Origin: Pseudeuparius sepicola
Lineage: Eukaryota; Arthropoda; Insecta; Coleoptera; Anthribidae
Assembly (NCBI GenBank): GCA_963920635.1
Contig: OY987308.1
Location: forward strand, 7,816,225 to 7,880,224
Direction of reading: 5' to 3'
DNA length: 64,000 nucleotides
The stretch's first letter is position 1; the number at the start of each line of letters is the position of its first letter. This document shows, piece after piece, positions 34,490 through 44,373 of this stretch. The translations under genes were made by a program, and so were the position numbers. Under the pieces are notes generated by a model. It saw only the letters and a list, made by a program, of their open reading frames with translations. It was not told the origin of the DNA and made no database searches.

Positions 34490-34757
34490 CAATCAGAACA
34501 CCCCAAAACCCCTATATACTAAATTTGAATAAAAAAATATACAGGGAGTTCCATTCTGCAGGGTGTCAAAGTTGAGCAAAATAGGAATTTTAAAGGCATC
34601 TGCCAAGTCAAGTCTGCCATGGAATCCCCTCAAAACAATTGAATGGTCAATAGGACCACTCAAGGTGTTGGTGAGCAAGGGTCCAATACAAAATATACAG
34701 AGTGTTCTTATCTGTGCCATCTCAAAATGCTGAATTTTTATTAAACTTTATATACAC
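34490..34757. mobile_element. partial long-TIR MITE, copy B
   Basis: CCCTATATACTAAATTTGAA and ACAGGGAGTTCCATTCTGCA match the arm of the element at 6061-7236. It is cut at 34758 by the next foldback element. Confidence 0.65.
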
Positions 34758-34759
34758 TA

Positions 34760-35595
34760 TATATACAGTGTGTCCCCAGATGAGGAACCGCACGTTTGTA
34801 AAGTTTCCTATATTTGATTTGTGGAGAAGTCATTCTTGATAAAAAGTTTCGCTTGTTTTTACAATAAGATTGGCATGGAAAAAGTTAACCTTATACTGGG
34901 TGACTAGAAAATTGAAAAAACGTTAATTGACATAAGAGTAAACTGCCTCTATTTGTAGAGATAGTGAAAAAAGTTATAAAGATAATTTGTGCAGCGTGGT
35001 TACTTACGTGTACAAAATTTCAGTTAGGCCTACTTTGATTTCTTGATTTTTTTTTTCTTGTTTTTCTTCGATTAAATGGTTTTCTGTAAATAGTATGACA
35101 AAACTGTATTAACAAAAGTTACCCAGAATGGAAAACTGCGCCTGATGACAAAATTTAACAATTCTAGGCCTACTTTGTATTTTGGAAAATATTGGAAGAA
35201 ATTTAAAGTAGGCCGGGATTGTCAAAATTTTTTCATCGTACATAGTTTAATAATCTGAGTAACTATTTACAGAAAAATATTTAATCGAAGAAAAACAAGA
35301 AAAAAATCAGGCCTTACACTTTGAAATTTTGCACACCTAAGTAACTTAACACGCTGAACAAATTTTCTTTATCACTTTTCAGTATCTCTACAAATAGAGA
35401 CAGTTTACTCTTATGTTAATTAACGTTTTTTCAATTTTCTGGTCACCCAGTATAAGTAATGTTAACCTTTCCCATGCCAATCTTATTTCAAGAACAAGCA
35501 AAACTTTTTATCAAGAATGACTTTTTCCCGAAAAATCGAATATAAGAAACTTTACAAGGGTGCGGTACCCCATTTGGGGACACACTGTGTATATA
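34760..35595. mobile_element. foldback element with CAGTGTGTCCCCAGATGAGG ends
   Basis: The left end TATACAGTGTGTCCCCAGAT is mirrored by the right end at 35562-35592 (GGGGACACACTGTGTATA). Arms of about 350 bp pair well, for example CGTTAATTGACATAAGAGTA with its mirror near 35410. TATATA sequence flanks it. Confidence 0.75.
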
Positions 35596-36710
35596 CAAGG
35601 TGTCGAACTTTAAAACTGTACAAATCCGTAAAATCTTCATTTTTGGAGATAATCGCCTAAACTTTTTTGTTTCAAAGGCCTTCAAAAACCGCTTCTTTTG
35701 ACCTTCCTGCCATTTTCAAAATGCATGTTACACCCCACCTAAATGACCTTTCTCACCCTCTATTTAACCTTATTTACTAGTAATTTGATATCTCCTTTGT
35801 CTAACTTGCAACTAAGTCATACGACTACATTTTAATTGCCAACTAATGTTTACCAGTGGAAAATACCAAGAATCCTATAAAGCTTCTTTGTTCCTTTTGA
35901 ACAGGTCAGCTCCTAGCTTCCCTATATAACCTAGACTCCGACTATGCTCCCGGCTATTAATTCGCCATTCGTTATTCCATACACTACGATCCTCGCCAAT
36001 GTACAGATAGTTATAAGTTATTTTAATCATATAATAAGTGCAACTGTAATCGACGGCTTTAACCAATAAAAACCTTTTTTTAAAAACCATTATTGTGGGT
36101 CCGCGACGTAACATGCTTATCCAGGGCCGGCTGCGTTTTTAACTCCCAATTTTCACGAAAAACATTTAGCGATTTTTTTATTTAAAATCTGGCCCCACAG
36201 CATTAATCAGAACAGTCCAAAACCCCTATATACCAAATTTGAATAAAAAATATAAAGGGAGTTCCATTCTGCAGGGTGTCAAAGTTGAGCAAAATAGGAA
36301 TTTTAAAGGCATCTGTCAAGTGAAGAGTGCCGTGGAATCCCCTCAAGACAGTTCAGTGGTGAATGGGCAAAGGTCCAATACAAAATAAACAGAGTGTTCT
36401 TATCCGTGCCATCTCAAATTACTGAATTTTTGGAACTTTATACGGGTCAAAAATCGAGTATATCAAAACCGCTCTACACACTACAAAATAAACGAACTAA
36501 ATCTAAAAAATACAGAAGTCTGCCAGTCAGGAAGGCCATATCAGTTACGGTGGCCATAACAGGAAACGCACAGAAAATATATCATTTTAGACAGTGACTT
36601 TGTTTTTTTGTTAATTGGCATTTTGTAAAGAAATACATTACTTTCGTGTTTATTAATATTTTTTCAATGATTCCACAGCACTCATGACCCGTATAAAGTT
36701 TCATCTGGGG
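35596..36710. mobile_element. long-TIR MITE, copy C, with a solo LTR inside
   Basis: Starts ACAAGGTGTCGAACTTTAAA and follows the order of the copy at 6061-7236 (CTTCATTTTTGGAGATAATC..., CCAGGGCCGGC..., CAAATTTGAATAAAAAATAT...). It is interrupted at 35728-36112. Confidence 0.65.
35728..36112 (+). mobile_element. solo LTR, about 385 bp
   Basis: TGTTACACCCCACC... ends ...CGACGTAACA, with TGTTAC/GTAACA at the ends and an AATAAA signal at about 36064. It interrupts the MITE between AAAATGC and TTATCCAGGGCC, which are adjacent in the related copy at 6186. The flanks TGCA/TGCT suggest a 4 bp duplication with one change. No internal region is present, so the element was probably lost by LTR recombination. 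Confidence 0.65.
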
Positions 36711-36738
36711 ACACACTATATATATATATATATATATA

Positions 36739-37250
36739 TACAGGGTGTTTCATTAAGGGTGAAGAGGTACCATATCTCAGGAATTAATAGTCCTGGAGCT
36801 TTGGGAAAAAATCTTCTGAAGTAATGTGGTCACGAAAAATCGCTGGAAATTATTTTTAAGTTCGTAGGTCGGCCGCTAGGGGGCGTATTCGCAACACTAA
36901 ATTTAAATAATGAGATTTCTCAAAAAAATGACTAATAAAGGTACACCAAAAATTATTTCATTGTACTCTTCAGCAAATTCTGAACAATTTTCGTTAAGGT
37001 TTTTTTTGCTCTAGAATTTGCCGAAGAGTACAATAAAAAAATTTTGATATACCTTTATTACTAATTTTTTTGAGAAATCTCATTATTCAAATTTACTGTT
37101 GCGAATACGCCCCCTAGCGGCCGACCTACGAACTTAAAAATAACTTCCAGCGATTTTTCGTGACCAAATTACTTGAGAAGATTTTTTTCCCAAAGCTCCA
37201 GGACTATTAAGTCTTGAGATATGGTACCTCTTCACCCTTAATGAAACACC

Positions 37251-37254
<4 letters not shown>
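36739..37254. mobile_element. 516 bp MITE in a (TA)n tract
   Basis: The left end TACAGGGTGTTTCATTAAGG and the right end CCTTAATGAAACACCCTGTA are perfect mirrors. Arms of about 200 bp continue the match (GAGGTACCATATCTCA, CCAGGACTATTAA, CGACCTACGAACTTAAAAAT). Flanking (TA)n lies at 36717-36740 and 37255-37328. Its last 33 bp start unit 1 of the segmental duplication. Confidence 0.85.
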
Positions 37255-37331
<77 letters not shown>

Positions 37332-37606
37332 AATACCGACCTATATCATAATAATATAATAATACAACACCTAACTACCTATATCGGTCAATTCACCGAA
37401 TACAAATTGACGTAACAGCAATTCAGGGATTTTTTTTTACAGAAAATTCAACTGTCAGAAATAAAAAATGTCATTGCGTGAATTGTTGTTAGTTCTAGTT
37501 CTGTAAGGTATACAACTACTTTCTTCTTATTAAATGTATGAGTTTCCAATAATATTTATTAAGGAACTACCTCGTCACAAAGTACAAATACATAAATATT
37601 AGCATA

Positions 37607-37891
37607 TACAGGGTGAGTCTGAAATAACTGGCATCCTTTTTTGGGTAAGAGAGATGGTCATTCTGAACAACTTTTCTTAATAATTTTTTTTCTACCGCCG
37701 AGATTGTTCTATAATCCATCCCCTCAAAATCCCTACTCTATGAAAACACGGCACTGGCGCCCTCCCAACAACCGAGTAGAAAATAGTAAATCATCAACTA
37801 TAAAGTATTTTGAGAACGAGTTTACTCTATTCTCAGTGCCGTGTCTTCATAGACGGGGCATTTTAAGTGGGTAACTTAGAGAAAAATTTCG
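37607..37891. mobile_element. MITE TACAGGGTGAGTCTGAAATA, right end deleted
   Basis: The same element is complete at 51356-51733 in unit 2. Here the right inverted repeat is missing. An internal hairpin pairs ATGAAAACACGGCACTG with CAGTGCCGTGTCTTCAT. Confidence 0.7.
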
Positions 37892-38300
37892 GAATTTAAT
37901 ATTTTTAAACTCTGATTTCGATTAATTTGAATTTCTAGCTGCTAATCGAACAAAATTAAAGTTTAGTAGCCAATTCTTGTGTGACCCGATGATAAGTTGC
38001 GCTCGCGGTATTTTGTTTTTTCGAAAAAAAAAAATACAAAAAAAGTTAAATTTCTTTTTTTTAATAGGTGGCTGTGACTTTAAATCTGACATCCACCTTT
38101 GATTCCAAACAACTTTTGTTAGTAACTTTTTACCGTATTTTAAAAAATAAGGGTACTTTACTCTTGAGTTATTTTGATATTTTTGAATCTACCTCGTATC
38201 CAAAAAGAGATATATAAATTTTGATATGTGCGTTTTGAGTTTGAAATGATGCACCAACTTTTATCACGAATAAAATTTTCTGAGAAATTAATAATAAAAA
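37892..38300. mobile_element. MITE of the CCGGCAGAAAGTTG family, ends deleted
   Basis: Matches the interior of the complete copy at 51917-52379. Both terminal repeats are absent in this unit. Confidence 0.6.
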
Positions 38301-38437
38301 AGTTTTAATTAATTTTAAACTGTTTAACTTTTATTAAAAAAAAATTTTTTGTTTATTTTATATTGCTTAAGATTAACAATTTTACTTGTTTACTTGTGTA
38401 TTATGTCACTAATAAGTGTATTATCCTTGACAACTTC

Positions 38438-39277
38438 CAGGGACGGACTGGGTACGAAAATATTGGCGGGTTGATGAAACCAGCGGCGCCAGCGCCTGGG
38501 GCCTACTTTAAAAATTCAAATACCTATATCAGTTAGTCTTATATTACTATAAAAATACAAAAAATATAAAAATAAATATATATTTAAAAAATATATCTAA
38601 AAATTAATAAAAAACACTTTTTCTTGAAATCGGCAGTGAAGTGTCTCAAAATCGTCATTAAAAGCTCAGAAATCGGCACTGAAGTAGCCCATTATTGTAC
38701 GATTTTTTCAATAAGTAGGCCTTGCAGAGATGTAAACATCAAGCGTCAGAAGCGGAGCCATCGCCAGTCAAAAGTGACAAAATATTCAAAATCCGGCCAA
38801 TAATTGTCACCTATAGAAGCGCAATCTCTCAGTATAATTAATAATAGTAGGTTTGAATATCAATCTATTTTTCATGGACGCTGCATAACAGGCAGCAGGT
38901 CGGAGTTTCTATTGGAAAGCGCCGTGCCTCGTCAAACTTGACCTAGGTAGAGCGATCGTTAAAGTCAAGCAACGCCGCGCGCAGTCGGGTCATGGACTGG
39001 CGCTTCCTTATGATTATTTTTTGTCTAATAAAACATTTTTTCCGATTTAAAAAAAGTATGTACAGCACTGAAGTTCTTCTTATTTGAATACTTCGATACG
39101 ATATTTGTCTTCTTGAGTCAAAGTAACTTCAGGTGTGGATTCCTCAAAAGACGTCTTAATTTTTCGATTTTTGTTATTCCGTATTTTAACACAGCCGTTG
39201 CGTTGCGGCGCTGTTATTAAAAGAAAGGGTGGCGCGGCGGGTTCCGCCCGCCAGCACGCCGGGCCAGTCCGTCCCTG
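38438..39277. mobile_element. non-autonomous hAT element, unit 1 copy
   Basis: The ends CAGGGACGGACTGG and CCAGTCCGTCCCTG are inverted. The 8 bp target duplication ACAACTTC stands at 38430-38437 and 39278-39285. The 840 bp interior is GC-rich at its ends and has no transposase. Confidence 0.85.
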
Positions 39278-39728
39278 ACAACTTCTAATTGTTTTATACC
39301 TAAATTGTAGTGTCCTGATGAAGACCGAATAAACAGGTCGAAACGACGACAAATATAAAAAAATCGTCACAAAAAATACCAATCTAAAAAATAAAATTAG
39401 TTTCGAATTACAAGCGCGCTATTGAGTCCCTTATACGCGTTGCCGCTATTATTTGGATTGACATATTTTTATTGTATCATGTTAGATTGACTATATTATA
39501 CATTATACCCATACGCTAGTCGACCGCTCCGATCTCCGCTTTATACCGAGCATGCACCAGACTTAGGGAGCCGCTTTATACCAAACAAGCACCAGACTTT
39601 CGGAGCCGGCTCCCTCTCAGGACAAGGGACTTTAAATCGGAACGGCCGCCTGCTTACGCATCTGTCCTGGTTAATCTGTGCCTCTGATGTCTAATGAATA
39701 AATCGGTTAATTTTGACGATAACTTTTT

Positions 39729-41910
39729 CGGTTCAAATAGGCTAAGTGCTAAAATTTCTAATTTTGAGATTTTTGTGTACAAACATTCTATATACCGTGC
39801 CAAGCTTGTCTGGAAAGGTTGCAAACAAACGAAGTAAAACAATTCCCAAAAAGCAGGAACCCAAACAAGCGGGACGTTAAAGGCATCCTGTAAGGTACTA
39901 TATTAAGCTGTAAAGTATATGTATAAGTAAGGTGTGAAGTTGTATATTACCGTCTACAAAGGGAGCTGGTTTACGAAACCATAAGGCATTTTATTTGTGT
40001 GTATATTTTGTGGTAAACTTAATGTACTTACCTTAATACAGATTCTACTACGCAAGAAGAAGGGTAATGTGTTTAGGTAGTCGACTTTTATTTATTTGAA
40101 ATGGTTTTTATTTTACTATTATATTTTTTATCGAAACTATATTAATATTTTCTTTAATTTCATGTGTCGTGTAAATGCTACTATTTCTGTAAAAATATTC
40201 CTTATGAAAGAAAGCTAGATTTACACAAAAGATTCTACAATCAAACTTACAACACACAAGGGACTTTTTTTATGAACCTTTTAGGCCTGGGACCAGTGAA
40301 AAGGAAACGTCATGGCAACTATGACAATTCAGCGGACAGTCATCGTCAAGGGATTGCAAACAAACATGGATATTTTTTCGTTAACAAAAATGAAACTTGA
40401 AACATTAATAAAAGATCTAAATACGATAATAAGGCATATTGCATCTTTACACAGGAAAGAAAGCCATTATACGAGATCGCAAACTACTAAAGAATATCTC
40501 AGTCCTGAGCTTAATACACACCGATTATATAAAGTTTTTATTGAAAAATATCCGGATTCAAACTGTTCATTTCGTTTCTACCGTAAGATATTTCCAAAAT
40601 AATTTCTTAATTTAAAATTTTGCCCACCAAGGAGTGATACGTGCAGAGTTTGGGATAAACTGAGATGTGAAATAAAAGCGGAGCTATCCTCGAGCCTAGA
40701 AGCACGTTAAAAACTGGAACTGCATCATCTGAAGAAGCCATAAAACTAATGAAGCAGGATGTGGCTGCATCACAGTTGCCTGGAGCTCAGACATGTTTTT
40801 ATTGGTAGATTTAGAACAGGTTCTTTTCATACCCACCTTAACACACAGCGACATGTTTTATTTGAGTCAACTAAGCTGTTACAACTTGGGAACCCATTAT
40901 AGCAACACAAACACTGCATATATGTGTAACTGGAACGAGGGAATGGCTGGCAGGGGTAGCAATGAGGTTTCTTCTTGCTCTTTTAACAAGAATAAAGTTA
41001 TGATATTAATGTTTATTTTTTTTGGTCACTCATGGAGTATTTGAAAATATTCAGCACAAATTTCTGGTTAGTGGACACTCGTTCATGTCGTGCGATCGTA
41101 AATTTGCGTTTATAGAGAAGCGGAACAGAGTAATGAAAGCCATGGTTCCTCGTGATTTGCATGATGTTATTAGGTATGCAAAGTATCATCCGCCTTTTGA
41201 AATCCTAGATATGGAATCTTTTAGATTTTGGAATCTTCAAAAGGCCGCAGAAAGCCTCATTGTATTTAAAAACTTAATATCAGTAAGGCAGTTTGGATTT
41301 GTAATGATAAAGAAAGCCCTACAGTAGTACAAGTAAAGTACACTAACAGCGATATAGAAATTGGGCACAAGATAGACGTTCTAAAGAAAAACAAAACTAT
41401 TGAAGATATGAGAAATATAAACTTGAAGCTTTTACCCCCAGAAAGCAAAATATCAGAAAACAAGAAAAAATCCTTGAGGTCAATGATTGATTTTCTTGAA
41501 AAAGTACAACATAGGGAGTTTTATCGAAACTTGTTATTAAAATAAGTTTAAAATATAACATGTTTAACTTTTTTGCTAGTTTGATATGAAACAAATACGA
41601 GTAATTTATTTTTAGTTTGAATGAGTTTTAGTCCTTTATTGATTAGTATAATGTTCTCTAATTATAGATATTTAACCTTTTAATATGGCACTTAGCATGT
41701 TTCTAAAATGATTTTTTTAATTTTTTGGTTCATGAAAATTTAAAGGAATATATTCATGGGAAATAAATTAAATCATATTTCAGTTTGTTCTAATAAAGGG
41801 TTAAAGTTAAACTAATGTATATATCACCCTTTGCAAAATCGCCCATAAAAAGATTAGTTTTTTAAAGATATCTCGGCTTTATAATTTTGGCACTTAGCCT
41901 ATTTGAACCG
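39729..41910 (+). mobile_element. DNA transposon with CGGTTCAAATAGGCTAAGTGC ends, unit 1 copy
   Basis: The left end CGGTTCAAATAGGCTAAGTG and the right end CACTTAGCCTATTTGAACCG are inverted and flank the transposase-like pseudogene. Length about 2.18 kb. No clear target duplication was seen. Confidence 0.7.
40164..41545 (+). pseudogene. transposase-like gene of DUF7869-like type, second family, unit 1
   Basis: Frames in order: CKCYYFCKNIPYERKLDLHK; IASLHRKESHYTRSQTTKEY; then CPPRSDTCRVWDKL; DLEQVLF and CNWNEGMAGRGSNEVSSC; HKFLVSGHSFMSCDRKFAFI; and a Lys-rich end with TAA at 41543-41545. The blocks follow the same order as in the gene at 27965-29603 (HYxR...YLS, GHSF...DR...IE), but the sequences differ strongly, so this is a separate family. 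At least five frameshifts or stops make it inactive. No intron was identified with confidence. Confidence 0.7.
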
Positions 41911-42312
41911 AATGTTGTAGTAGGTATATCTCCTAAAGGTAGTACACTGAGAAAAAATTGCCAGTACAACAGTTGTAGAGTAGAAAAGCTAAATGATCTA
42001 ATTGCCAAAATATGCCAATTTGATGTTTACCGGGGTATAGTTCCTTTATTAGGAGAGTTGTTACAATCAAATATCATCATCAGATTTTAATTAGTTTTGC
42101 ATAAAAGTAATGACTTTGAGGTAAAGAAGAAACCATGTGGGATATTGCCTCATAGGCTTGCAAACATTAAAGTAAACCCACAAAACATTTTTTGATTGTA
42201 TAGATACATTATTTTTAGGTTACTATTCATTGGACAAACCTGGCCGTAGTTGCAACCAAAAAGCTGTTATTGTAGAAACCATTCCGCAAATAAGTGATTT
42301 TAGCTTAACTTT

Positions 42313-42600
42313 TAATAATAATAATAATAATAACGTTTATTTAATAATACAAAACATTTTTAACGTAAAGGATAAAATCCGTGATAAACGTAAAGATCCA
42401 CAGAGGTAAAACCTGTTTGTGGAAATGGAGTCTAATCTGGTAATTGGGCATATATAAAGGTAATGACATTTTCTTATCAGTTGTATACATACGGTATACG
42501 TCTCTAGTCGGTTATTTATCTTGATCGGGTTACAATAATACAATTACATAATAATACAATAGCAATAACAGTGCACAACAATACAAAACAGTCAGAACTC
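42313..42600 (-). mobile_element. 3' UTR and tail of a LINE, unit 1 copy
   Basis: On the minus strand this ends in TAAATAAACG(TTA)n, a microsatellite-type LINE tail at about 42312-42333. The same sequence at 57569-57860 continues, beyond the hAT insertion, into LINE ORF2 coding sequence at 60642-61228. Confidence 0.65.
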
Positions 42601-42608
42601 GTACCAAA

Positions 42609-42618
42609 CAGTGGCGTA
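42609..42618 (-). mobile_element. first 10 bp of a hAT element, cut off by the errantivirus
   Basis: CAGTGGCGTA is the hAT terminus. The rest of this copy resumes at 50058, after the errantivirus. Its left target duplication GTACCAAA is at 42601-42608. Confidence 0.8.
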
Positions 42619-42843
42619 AGTTATATCAACGCCAACTAGAAAACACTTGTTAAACAAGCAGTTCTTGTAATAATTGTAATGTAACACCTTTGTCAGCAGT
42701 AATGTTACTTTTTATGTTTTCACCCGTTCTTGTGTATTCAGTCTCGACATAGCCATTTCACGGTTCACATCTATTGTAGATTGTACCTTTTGAGAAAAAT
42801 AAATCTTTTTAAAAACCAGTATCTGCGTTCACTGAATTTAAGT
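42619..42843 (+). repeat. 5' LTR
   Basis: 225 bp starting AGTTATATCAACGCC and ending GAATTTAAGT. It contains an AATAAA signal near its 3' part (about 42808). The promoter is presumably within it. Confidence 0.95.
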
Positions 42844-42858
42844 GGCGCAGTCGTATGG
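42843..42858 (+). promoter_or_regulatory. primer-binding site (tRNA-Ser type)
   Basis: TGGCGCAGTCG follows directly, with its T being the last LTR base. From family knowledge this string pairs with the 3' end of insect tRNA-Ser, the primer used by the 17.6/297 group. Confidence 0.8.
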
Positions 42859-43021
42859 ATTTTTCGTCGGAATCAATATCGATAACCGGTGCGTTTCAAC
42901 GCTTTACGGAAAAAAAAAGTAACCTATCGTGTACGAAGTTGTTTTCGGGCTTGGACTTTTTCGGACTCCAACGTGGACATCCGTGAGCACCAACACCTAC
43001 CAGAAGAACTTCAGGCACTAG

Positions 43022-43047
43022 ATGGAAACAGAAAGGACGTGGATACT
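43022..43047 (+). CDS. env: candidate short first exon of env
   Basis: ATG at 43022 opens eight codons plus two bases before the consensus donor GTGAGT (43048-43053), just upstream of the gag start at 43069. Phase matches the acceptor at 48128. Subgenomic spliced env mRNA is known in gypsy-type errantiviruses; this particular junction is inferred. Confidence 0.6.
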
Positions 43048-43068
43048 GTGAGTTAGTTTTTCTCTTTC

Positions 43069-44373
43069 ATGTCAGACTCCTCTTTGTCCCGTAACGATTC
43101 CTTTTGTGAAAACGATTACTCCGGCACTGAGTTAGGCTTAGTTTCTGAATTACTTGAAAATTTATCGATCGAATCTGATCAAATAAAATTAAAACAATCA
43201 CAAATTAATTCAGTTTTTGAAAGTAGTGTTAAAATGGCACCAGCCTTAGATATTAAAAATATTAGTGTTATTCCATTGTTCGATGGAAACCCAAATAAGT
43301 TACATCGATTTATTTCCTCAGCAGAATCAATTTTAGTGTACTATTTTGACGCAGTGAACCTTCAAAATTTTCAAAATACTTTACTTTTAAATGGAATTTT
43401 AAACAAACTAGAGGGTAGAGCAGAGGAAGTTGTCGCTATTAATGGTTGTAAAACTTGGGACGATATAAAAAATACTCTCATTTTGAATTTTGGCGATCAA
43501 AGAGACGAAAATTGTCTAAATCAAGACCTTGTAAACTTAAGACAGAAACCTAACGAATCTCCTTACCAATTTCACGAAAAAGTTATGCATTTATTAAATA
43601 CCATTTGTAACCATATAGATCTAAAATGTGATGAGGCAAGTCGACCGTCTAAACGCGATTTTTTCACAAAACAAGCATTAAAAACTTTTCTAGCAGGTTT
43701 AAGAGAACCCCTGGGACCTATAATTCGTGCTATGAGACCTACTACTCTAGCATCCGCTTTACAATTTATTACAGAAGAAGAAAATATAAAATATTATCAA
43801 AAATCTAATACACCCCAAACTCAAATTTTAAGAAAACCTACTCCTGCCCAATATTTTCCACCACAACCACAACATCGCTACTCTTTACCCCAAAATCAAC
43901 CCCAAATAATGCAAAGATCGAACTGGACACAACCCCGACAATTTAATTCTCAATTTCCTCGCGGACCTATATCCAATATCCAAAGAAATCCAAATCCTCC
44001 TTCACAGAGATATCCCACAAACTCACAAGTATTTGGAAGACCCCAAAACCAATTTAAACCTACCAATAAACCACCCACTAACAGACCTACACCAATGTCT
44101 GGAATTAATCAAACTATTCCAAAACCAAATTCTAATATTCGACCAAATTCTTACTTCCAAAATTACGGACAAAAACCCAATTTCGCATCTGAAGAACTAT
44201 TTAATACCGAACATACCGATGAACTTGACTATGACAATCAATCTGATCTAAACCAGTATGAACCCTATAATGACACAATAATTGAAACCGAAAATAACGA
44301 ACAGTTCTATGAACCGCACACCGAGCAAGACGCAAATTTTCAACACGCTCAAAATTACGAACTAGAAACATAA
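43069..44373 (+). CDS. gag: gag polyprotein
   Basis: 434 residues from ATG at 43069 to TAA. Residues 1-60 are acidic and Ser-rich. About 70-260 form the capsid-like region (SVIPLFDGNPNKLHRFISSA; CKTWDDIKNTLILNFGDQRD; KTFLAGLREPLGPIIRAMRP). The C-terminal 170 residues are rich in Pro, Asn and Gln with an acidic end. There is no CCHC zinc knuckle, as is common in errantivirus Gag. It would assemble the particle in the cytoplasm. The frame overlaps pol, which lies in the -1 frame. Confidence 0.95.
   Translation: MSDSSLSRNDSFCENDYSGTELGLVSELLENLSIESDQIKLKQSQINSVFESSVKMAPALDIKNISVIPLFDGNPNKLHRFISSAESILVYYFDAVNLQNFQNTLLLNGILNKLEGRAEEVVAINGCKTWDDIKNTLILNFGDQRDENCLNQDLVNLRQKPNESPYQFHEKVMHLLNTICNHIDLKCDEASRPSKRDFFTKQALKTFLAGLREPLGPIIRAMRPTTLASALQFITEEENIKYYQKSNTPQTQILRKPTPAQYFPPQPQHRYSLPQNQPQIMQRSNWTQPRQFNSQFPRGPISNIQRNPNPPSQRYPTNSQVFGRPQNQFKPTNKPPTNRPTPMSGINQTIPKPNSNIRPNSYFQNYGQKPNFASEELFNTEHTDELDYDNQSDLNQYEPYNDTIIETENNEQFYEPHTEQDANFQHAQNYELET
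44334..44340 (+). promoter_or_regulatory. candidate -1 ribosomal frameshift site AAATTTT
   Basis: In the gag frame the bases read A AAT TTT, which fits the XXXYYYZ slippery rule. The -1 frame is open from here into pol, and the gag stop lies 30 bp downstream. No stimulatory RNA structure was evaluated. Confidence 0.6.

Noticed and set aside
39080..39382. A 100-codon minus-strand frame, repeated at 54336-54638
   Set aside because: It crosses the terminal repeat of a non-autonomous hAT element and its flank; it is repeated only because of the segmental duplication.
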